In this document: positions 5,649 through 10,923 of the stretch, piece by piece
Numbering within the stretch: the first letter of the stretch is position 1
How the letters are laid out: every line of letters starts with the position of its first letter
DNA from: an uncultured Coriobacteriaceae bacterium
Lineage (GTDB): Bacteria; Actinomycetota; Coriobacteriia; Coriobacteriales; Atopobiaceae
Assembly (NCBI GenBank): GCA_902766805.1
Contig: CACXFF010000300.1
Span: 1 to 10,923, forward strand
Direction of reading: 5' to 3'
Length of the DNA stretch: 10,923 bases
Program-made: the position numbers and the translations under genes
The notes under the pieces: model-generated
What the model was told of the DNA's origin: nothing
The model's database searches: none
What the model saw: only the letters and a program-made list of their open reading frames with translations

Positions 5649-6947
5649 ATGATTCACCCCAACAGGCCTGCACACATGGCACCGGGCAGCCGCGAGCCAA
5701 AGCACGGCGACACGCCGCACACCGGGCTTTCGCGCCGCGCCGCGCTCCAGCTCTTCGCGCTCGGCGGCAGTGGCTTGGCCGCCAGCCTCTTGGTCCCGTC
5801 CGTCGCCTTGGGCGACCTCGAGCAGACCGAGGCCCAGCTTGCCGACACGCAGGCCAAGCTCGACGAGACCTATCGCGAGCTGGACGCCATCGCTCGCGAC
5901 TACGAGGAGCTTTCGCGCAAGCAGTCCGACACGCTCGACCAGATCGAGAACACGCGCAACGAGCTCGCCGTCACCCGTCAGCAGATCGACAGCAAGCAGG
6001 CCCAGATCGAGCAGAGCCAGGAGCGCCTGGGCGAACGCGTCTCGGCGGCATACAAGAGCGGCCCGACGGGCTTCCTGGACATCCTCTTCACCGCACAGAG
6101 CTTCGAGGAGTTCACAAGCGGCATCTACTACCTGGACAAGGTCACGCAGAGCGAGCGCAAGCTCATCGACGGCATCAAGGAGGCCAAATCCGAGCTGGAG
6201 AAGCTCGAGCGCGAGCTCAAGCAGCGGGCCTCCGAGCTGGAAAGCCTTTCCGCCACGCAGAAGCAGCAGCTCACCGAGATGCAGGCCAACCAAGCGCGCG
6301 TGCAGGAGGTCATCGACGGCCTGGATGCCGACGTGCGTGCCCTCATGGTGCAGCGTGACGAAGAGCTCGAGGCAGCCCGCCAGGAGGCCGAGCGCGCGGC
6401 CGCCGAGCGTGCTGCTGCCGAAGCCGCGGCCGCCGCTGCTGCCGAGGCCGCCGCAGCCGAGGCCGCTGCAGCCGCAGCCGCAGCCGCCGCTGCTGCAGCC
6501 GCTGCCGCAAGCGAAGGCTCAACACCGGACGAGGAGCCCGCGCCGAACTGGAACGACGCGCTGCCCACCGGCTCGGCATCGGCCGTGGTCTCATCCTGCT
6601 ACAGCACGCCCTCGCCGGGCGCGGGCCTGTGCGCGGGTTGGGTCACGCAGGTCTTCGCCAACGCGGGCATCGGCTGGTGGGGCGGCAACGCCAACGACCA
6701 GTACAGCTCTTGGTGCTTCAGCTCCGACCGCGGCAGCCTGCGGCCCGGCATGATCATCGCCGTCTCCTCACACCCGCACACGTCGGCCGGCCGCATCTAC
6801 GGGCACGTGGGCGTGTACGTGGGCGACGGCATGGTCATGGACAACATCGGCTACATCCGCAGCTGTTCGGTGGACTATTGGTGCGACTTCTACGGCCAGA
6901 CGGTCACGCCGCGTTGGGGCTGGTTCGGTGGCGTGGTGCTGAGCTAG
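5649..6947 (+). CDS. Tat-exported PcsB/CwlO-like coiled-coil protein with papain-like (NlpC/CHAP-type) hydrolase domain
   Basis: Probable peptidoglycan hydrolase acting outside the membrane; 432 residues. The N-terminus has a long leader, then a twin-arginine signal (LSRRAALQLF, 27-36), a hydrophobic stretch to about 50 and a likely cleavage near SVALG (51-55). Residues about 57-245 are coiled coil. Within them, RVSAAYKSGPTGFLDILFTA (130-149) and the following SFEEFTSGIYYLDKV (151-165) match the PcsB/CwlO N-terminal pattern, a family known to be activated by FtsEX. An Ala-rich linker (about 247-287) precedes the C-terminal domain, where C328 (GLCAGW) and H386 (YGHVGVYVGDG) are the likely catalytic pair, typical of NlpC/P60 and CHAP enzymes. 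The exact family is uncertain because the sequence is divergent. Cysteines 317, 356, 406 and 412 could form disulfides. Start choice: GGGAGG at 5638-5643 lies 5 bases before the ATG. Single gene, divergent from ribU. Confidence 0.85.
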   Translation: MIHPNRPAHMAPGSREPKHGDTPHTGLSRRAALQLFALGGSGLAASLLVPSVALGDLEQTEAQLADTQAKLDETYRELDAIARDYEELSRKQSDTLDQIENTRNELAVTRQQIDSKQAQIEQSQERLGERVSAAYKSGPTGFLDILFTAQSFEEFTSGIYYLDKVTQSERKLIDGIKEAKSELEKLERELKQRASELESLSATQKQQLTEMQANQARVQEVIDGLDADVRALMVQRDEELEAARQEAERAAAERAAAEAAAAAAAEAAAAEAAAAAAAAAAAAAAAASEGSTPDEEPAPNWNDALPTGSASAVVSSCYSTPSPGAGLCAGWVTQVFANAGIGWWGGNANDQYSSWCFSSDRGSLRPGMIIAVSSHPHTSAGRIYGHVGVYVGDGMVMDNIGYIRSCSVDYWCDFYGQTVTPRWGWFGGVVLS

Positions 6948-7004
6948 CACGACGGCCAACCTGACAGTACCCGGCAAGGGCCCGCCAGGCCGACGACAAC
7001 ACCC

Positions 7005-7043
7005 AAAAGGCGACGTAGCGGATGCGTTCCGCGACGTCGCCTT
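7005..7043 (-). terminator. Terminator hairpin between convergent genes
   Basis: A 10-bp stem (AAGGCGACGT 7007-7016 with ACGTCGCCTT 7034-7043), one mismatch, then a 5-bp stem (7018-7022 with 7028-7032) enclose a TGCGT loop. On the minus strand it is followed by a TTTT tract (5005-type run at 7005-7008), fitting termination of the GGDEF-EAL transcript 60 bases past its stop. On the plus strand only TT follows, so it may also stop the hydrolase transcript, though less efficiently. Confidence 0.8.
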
Positions 7044-7103
7044 GGCTATGACTGCACCGTGTTCGCCGCGCCCCAACCCGCTCCTGGCGCCGCCCGACCG
7101 GTC

Positions 7104-9749
7104 CTATGCCGATGCCAACGCGGGCAGCACCGAGGCGCGTGTGCTTACGAGGAAGGCGTCGACCCCTTCGCTCGAGGCGATGCGGCGCAGCACAAAGACC
7201 TGCGCGTTGGGTGCGCCGGCTTGCGGCAGCTCGACCTCCGTACCGGTGCCGTCGCCCAGCCCGGACGGCAGCGCGCCGCTTGCCAGCACGCGGGCCATGG
7301 CATCGTTCAGCTCGTCCTGCCGATAGCCCAGCTCCCTGACGAGTTCGTCGAACGGGTGGTTGGCGGTGAGCAGCTGTGGCTGGCTTTCGCGCAGCTCCAC
7401 GATCGCGTAGGGGATGCCGTAGTCGTGGGCCTCCATGGCGTCCTCCACCGGGCGTGCCGCGTCCAGGTTGATGGGTGCGAGCAGGTTGATCTTGCCCACG
7501 GCCTGGTAGAAGCCGCGCTCAGCCGGGCTCTCGGGCTCGAGCTTGCCACCGGCCAGCATCTCGAACAGCTCCCCCAAGCCCACGGGCTGCGAGAACAGGT
7601 AGCCCTGCAGCATCTCGCAACCCAGCTCGCGCAGGAAGTCGCGCTGTTCGGGTGTCTCCACGCCCTCGGCGAGTGTGCGCAGGCCCAGGCGCTTGCCCAT
7701 GTCCACGATCGACGCGATGATTTTGGGGCTGCGGTCGTTGCCCTGCAGGCCCTGCAGGAAGGCCATGTCGATCTTCAAGACGTCGAAGCCGTAGTCCTTG
7801 AGCAGGTTGAGGCTCGAGTAGCCCGAGCCGAAGTCGTCCATCCACACCTCGTAGCCGGCCTTCCGGAAGCGCTCGACCTGCGCGCGGAAGAAGTCTGCGT
7901 TCTCGTCCAGAGCGCTTTCGGTGACTTCCAGGTGTAGTGAGCTTTTGGGGATGCCCGCCCCGGCGACCGCGTCCTCCACCACCTGGAAGATGTCGCAGAG
8001 CTGGAAGTCCAGGCGCGAGAGGTTGATCGACACCGGGATGTCCAGGCCCTGCGCGCGCATCTGGCTGATGTCACGGCACACGCGTCGCAGCAGGTACACG
8101 TCGTGCTTGTCAATCATGTGGGCGCGCTCGAGCGTGCCGATGAACTGTCCCGGGGGCAGCATGCCGCGGTGCGGGTCGACCCAACGGCTGAGCGCCTCGA
8201 GCCCGCAGACCCGTCCCGTGAGGGCGCGCACGACGGGCTGGTAGTATGCCAAGACGTGCCCCTCGGCAAGGGCGCGGTCCAGGTTGTCCACCACGAAACG
8301 GCTCGACGAGATCTCGTTGCCCAACTGGTCGTCGTAGTAGCGGACGGTCACGTCGTAGGTGCCCTTGATGGTGTCGCAGGCGATTTTGGCGCGATCGGCC
8401 GCCACGCCAGACCCCATCGTTGGGTCGTCCACCACGTAGACGCCGCACTTGAGCTCCATGGGCGTACGGCGGCTGTAGCCGAGGATGTCGTCGTGCAGAC
8501 GCTGCAGGAGCTGGTCGAGCTCGGCCGAGTCCGTCAGCAGGTCGAAATGGTCCACCGAGACGCGCGTGAGCAGGCCGTTGGGGAATGCCGCGCGGATGGC
8601 GTCGGCCAGGTGGCACAGGAGGACGTCGCCCTCCGCGTAGCCGTGCACGCGGTTGAAGCTCTTGAAGTTCTCCAGGTCGAAGTGCACGAAGTACAGCTGG
8701 CGCCCCGCGTCGCCGGGGGTCTCGATCGCGCGTTGGGCGCGCGTGCGGAACACGGCGGGGGAGGGCAGGCCGGTGAGCGCGTCCAGGTCGGAAGCCGCAA
8801 GCTGATCGGAATCGTCCTGGTAGAGGCGCTGGGACTTCCCTGCATCGGCAAGCGCGTCGATGCTGGTGACCGGCGCCTCCCGCTCGTCGCGGGCGATCAG
8901 CACCGGCCGCTCGGGGCTCGTGTCGGCGAGCAGACTGAGGGCCTCCCGCACCAAATCCTCGATGCGCCCCTCCCGGTCCACGCCCGTGGCGCATGCGCTC
9001 AGGACCAGGTCCTCGGCCTCTGGGACCAGCACGTCGCCAACCAGCGCCTGCAGCTCGTAGATGCGCCGTTCGAACACCTCGCTCGGGATGCTGTCGAACT
9101 GCAGCACGAAGGTGGCGTCGTCCATGCGGATGAGCGTGTCGTTGCGACGGATGCGGGCTCGCGCCGCTCGGCTCACCGCGCGCATGGCCGCGTCGCCGAC
9201 GGCCAAGCCGTAGCGGCCGTAGATCTGCGAGGCGTTGGTCACGCGCAGCGCGGCGATGTGCCGACCCGCGAGCGCGCTCAGGGAATCCCGCAGGTAGTTC
9301 TCGTTGTAAGCGCCTGTGACGGGGTCCAGGTAACGTGCGGTGTCGCGCGCCTCGATGTCACGCACGGCTTGGGCGGCGTTTTGGGCAAACAGCGCGGCCT
9401 CTTCGGTCACGCGCCGAATCATCTCCAGGGAGCAGGGCACGCCATCGACTTCCACGTAGCGCGTGGCCACGTGATAGACGTCGTCGCCAACGAAATCCAG
9501 CTTGGACTCGGACCTGCGGCTCGCGACGGTGCGTGCCGACACGCAGTTGGCGCAGCGATGGCAACGGTGCAGCGACGTGAAGCAGCGATACGGCTCGGCC
9601 AAACCCAGGTCGTCGGAGTCTTCCTTGAGCACGCGCGCTGCGTTGCGCGCGGGGTCCACGATGCGCACGACATCAAATGCTGGCTCCAAAGCGACCATGA
9701 GCTGAGCAAGCTCGTTCTCGCTCAATGCGATGCGCTCCCGACGCGCCAT
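7104..9749 (-). CDS. c-di-GMP signalling protein: Cys-rich N-terminus, two degenerate GGDEF domains, intact EAL, PAS-like C-terminus
   Basis: Probable cytoplasmic cyclic-di-GMP phosphodiesterase; no membrane segments. Residues are numbered on the longest frame (GTG at 9785, 893 aa). N-terminal about 130 residues: sensor-like, with C68-x6-C75-x2-C78-x2-C81, a possible metal or redox site. First GGDEF-like domain about 152-300, with DDATF (222-226) in place of GGDEF. Second about 332-490, opening with DALTGLPSPAVF but with SVDHF (410-414). Neither should make c-di-GMP. EAL domain about 505-740: E530 of EAL, N588, E620, D650-D651 (DDFGSGYSSL), K671, E707 and Q727 are all present, so hydrolysis is likely. 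The C-terminal about 150 residues include IPYAIVELRE...TANHPFDELV, resembling a PAS domain. Start: I prefer the ATG at 9749 (881 aa) because AAAGGA (9755-9760) lies 5 bases before it; GTG 9785 and ATG 9779 are alternatives. Convergent with the wall hydrolase. Confidence 0.9.
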   Translation of the reverse strand: MARRERIALSENELAQLMVALEPAFDVVRIVDPARNAARVLKEDSDDLGLAEPYRCFTSLHRCHRCANCVSARTVASRRSESKLDFVGDDVYHVATRYVEVDGVPCSLEMIRRVTEEAALFAQNAAQAVRDIEARDTARYLDPVTGAYNENYLRDSLSALAGRHIAALRVTNASQIYGRYGLAVGDAAMRAVSRAARARIRRNDTLIRMDDATFVLQFDSIPSEVFERRIYELQALVGDVLVPEAEDLVLSACATGVDREGRIEDLVREALSLLADTSPERPVLIARDEREAPVTSIDALADAGKSQRLYQDDSDQLAASDLDALTGLPSPAVFRTRAQRAIETPGDAGRQLYFVHFDLENFKSFNRVHGYAEGDVLLCHLADAIRAAFPNGLLTRVSVDHFDLLTDSAELDQLLQRLHDDILGYSRRTPMELKCGVYVVDDPTMGSGVAADRAKIACDTIKGTYDVTVRYYDDQLGNEISSSRFVVDNLDRALAEGHVLAYYQPVVRALTGRVCGLEALSRWVDPHRGMLPPGQFIGTLERAHMIDKHDVYLLRRVCRDISQMRAQGLDIPVSINLSRLDFQLCDIFQVVEDAVAGAGIPKSSLHLEVTESALDENADFFRAQVERFRKAGYEVWMDDFGSGYSSLNLLKDYGFDVLKIDMAFLQGLQGNDRSPKIIASIVDMGKRLGLRTLAEGVETPEQRDFLRELGCEMLQGYLFSQPVGLGELFEMLAGGKLEPESPAERGFYQAVGKINLLAPINLDAARPVEDAMEAHDYGIPYAIVELRESQPQLLTANHPFDELVRELGYRQDELNDAMARVLASGALPSGLGDGTGTEVELPQAGAPNAQVFVLRRIASSEGVDAFLVSTRASVLPALASA

Positions 9750-9754
9750 GGCGT

Positions 9755-9760
9755 TCCTTT
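9755..9760 (-). promoter_or_regulatory. Ribosome binding site supporting the start at 9749
   Basis: AAAGGA on the minus strand lies 5 bases before the ATG at 9749. The upstream in-frame starts have a weaker site: AAGG 5 bases before the GTG at 9785. This favours an 881-residue product, with the 12 extra residues of the longest frame being untranslated leader. Confidence 0.55.
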
Positions 9761-9848
9761 CGTTTCTGATGTGTGACATGCGCACCTTATCACATGACGA
9801 GCTTGTTCACGTTTTTTGCGTCTGAATCGGCGGGGTCGCGCAGGCCGT

Positions 9849-9854
9849 TACAAT
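9849..9854 (+). promoter_or_regulatory. Candidate -10 box for the UPF0210 gene
   Basis: TACAAT (5/6 match to TATAAT) lies 52 bases before the ATG at 9907 on the plus strand. No good -35 is visible 16-18 bases upstream. The 157-base region between the two divergent genes must hold promoters for both; for the minus-strand gene I see only a weak extended -10 (TGTGATAAG) close to the start. Confidence 0.4.
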
Positions 9855-9906
9855 GGTGCGCGCAGACGTCCCGCTTGCCGCGTGCGGCACCGGATCGGAG
9901 GAGCAC

Positions 9907-10923
9907 ATGGCCATCACGCCCGAAGAGGTCCAAGAGACCCTGTCCATGGTCAGCCAACAGCACTTGGACATTCGCACCATCACCATGGGCATCTCGCTCA
10001 TGGGTTGCGGCAGCTCGAGCATGGAGCGCATGTGCGAGCGCGTGTACGAACGCATCGTCCGCCAAGCCGACGGCCTGGTGGCATGTGCCGAGGCGCTGCA
10101 GCGCGAGTACGGCATCCCCATCGTCAACAAGCGCGTGGCCGTGACGCCCATCGCGCAGATTGCCGCTGGCTGCGACGACGAAGACCTCACGCCCATCGCG
10201 CAGGCCATGGACCGCGCGGCGGCCACCTTGGGCATCGATTTCATGGGCGGCTTCTCGGCGCTCGTGCACAAGGGCATCGGCGACGCCGACCGTCGGCTGA
10301 TCGCGTCCATCCCGCACGCGTTGGCCAGCACCGAGCGCGTGTGCTCATCGGTGAACGTGGCGAGCCTGCGTGCCGGCATCAACATGGACGCCGTCCTGCT
10401 CATGGCGCAGTGCATCCGCGACGCCGCCGAGGCTACCGTTGACATCGACTGCTATGGCGCTGCCAAGCTCGTGGTCTTTGCCAACATGGTGGAGGACTCG
10501 CCGTTCATGGCCGGCGCGGTGCACGGCGCCGGCGAGGCCGACGCGGTGATCAACGTGGGCGTCTCGGGTCCCGGTGTGATGGCCGCGGCGCTCGAGCAGC
10601 TGCCCGACTCCGCCAACATGATGGAGCTTGCCGAACGCATCAAGCAGACGGCGTTCAAGATCACGCGCGTGGGCGAGCTCATGAGGCGTGAGGCCGCGCG
10701 CCGCTTGGGCGTGGAGAAGGGCATCGTGGACCTTGCGCTCGCGCCGACGCCGGCTGTGGGCGACTCGGTGGCGCGCATCCTGGAGATCATGGGCGTGGGC
10801 GAGTGTGGTGGCCCGGGCACCACCTGCGCGTTGGCGCTGCTCAACGACGCCGTGAAGAAGGGCGGCGTCATGGCGTCGTCGAGCGTGGGCGGGCTTTCGG
10901 GCGCGTTCATCCCGGTGAGCGAA
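9907..10923 (+). CDS. PFL family protein, UPF0210/DUF711 (3' end outside window)
   Basis: Conserved protein of unknown biochemical role; the 'PFL family' name is historical and does not show pyruvate formate-lyase activity. The first 339 residues are present and the frame is open at the right edge; relatives are about 450 residues, so roughly 110 are missing. Family signatures are strong: IRTITMGISL (22-31), EYGIPIVNKRVAVTPIA (68-83), GGFSALVHKG (114-123), CSSVNVASLRAGINMDAV (146-163), AKLVVFANMVEDSPFMAGAV (186-205), GVSGPGV (218-224), TAFKITRVG (248-256), LAPTPAVGDSVARILE (278-293), LLNDAVKKGGVMASSSVGGLSGAFIPVSE (311-339). The start ATG has a strong GGAGGAG (9897-9903) just upstream. In many genomes this gene follows a small ACT-domain gene (UPF0237); none is present here, where its left neighbour is the divergent GGDEF-EAL gene. 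The ISLMGCGSS segment (29-37) differs from the ISLxDC form I recall as common. Confidence 0.94.
   Translation, partial: MAITPEEVQETLSMVSQQHLDIRTITMGISLMGCGSSSMERMCERVYERIVRQADGLVACAEALQREYGIPIVNKRVAVTPIAQIAAGCDDEDLTPIAQAMDRAAATLGIDFMGGFSALVHKGIGDADRRLIASIPHALASTERVCSSVNVASLRAGINMDAVLLMAQCIRDAAEATVDIDCYGAAKLVVFANMVEDSPFMAGAVHGAGEADAVINVGVSGPGVMAAALEQLPDSANMMELAERIKQTAFKITRVGELMRREAARRLGVEKGIVDLALAPTPAVGDSVARILEIMGVGECGGPGTTCALALLNDAVKKGGVMASSSVGGLSGAFIPVSE

Noticed and set aside
6393..6510. Simple trinucleotide repeat expansion in the Ala-rich region
   Set aside because: The Ala codons are a mixture of GCC, GCT, GCA and GCG broken by Glu and Arg codons, so it is a low-complexity protein linker and not a pure microsatellite.
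8103..9776. A 557-codon plus-strand open frame opposite the GGDEF-EAL gene
   Set aside because: It is an antisense shadow of a well-conserved gene, with no family motifs and no convincing ribosome binding site.
9770..9800. Extended -10 promoter (TGTGATAAG on the minus strand) giving a leaderless GGDEF-EAL transcript
   Set aside because: Only 4/6 consensus matches and no -35 at a suitable distance; too weak to annotate, although the predicted start would fall at the ATG at 9779.

Overview
The window is GC-rich with dense, mostly complete genes and reads like a chromosomal stretch of a high-GC Gram-positive anaerobe. Several features point to Actinobacteria of the class Coriobacteriia (Collinsella/Olsenella-like): GC-heavy codon use, a fused EcfA1-EcfA2 ATPase, a Tat-exported coiled-coil wall hydrolase with a poly-Ala linker, a GGDEF-EAL protein with a Cys-rich N-terminus, and a PFL-family (UPF0210) protein. 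This assignment is inference from gene style, not a database match.

Layout, left to right. (1) Bases 1-1122 hold the C-terminal two thirds of a bacterial aspartyl-tRNA synthetase (aspS), cut by the window edge. (2) Bases 1123-1691 form a 569-base gene-free gap between convergent genes. It contains a strong hairpin right after aspS, an intrinsic terminator, and a nested palindromic element of about 164 bp with four copies of one 12-base core. (3) Bases 1692-5420, minus strand, carry a riboflavin ECF transporter operon in the order FMN riboswitch, ribU (S component), ecfA (two ATPases fused in one 721-residue chain), ecfT. (4) Bases 5649-6947, plus strand, encode a Tat-exported PcsB/CwlO-like coiled-coil protein with a papain-like cysteine hydrolase domain, transcribed divergently from ribU. 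(5) A terminator hairpin at 7005-7043 separates it from a convergent minus-strand gene (7104-9749). That gene encodes a large c-di-GMP signalling protein with two degenerate GGDEF domains and an intact EAL phosphodiesterase domain. (6) Divergent from that gene, bases 9907-10923 carry the first 339 codons of a UPF0210/DUF711 (PFL family) protein, cut by the right edge.

How the genes work together: the clearest unit is the riboflavin uptake operon. FMN sensed by the riboswitch should shut down not only the substrate-binding S component but also the ATPase and coupling subunits encoded behind it. The Shine-Dalgarno sequence of ribU sits directly against the closing helix of the riboswitch, suggesting control of translation start. 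The other genes are single transcription units in housekeeping, cell-wall and second-messenger roles, with no evident functional link to each other.

I see no CRISPR array, tRNA or rRNA gene, insertion sequence or prophage gene. No gene cluster here looks like a wholly new system. The least explained structure is the nested palindrome between aspS and ecfT.
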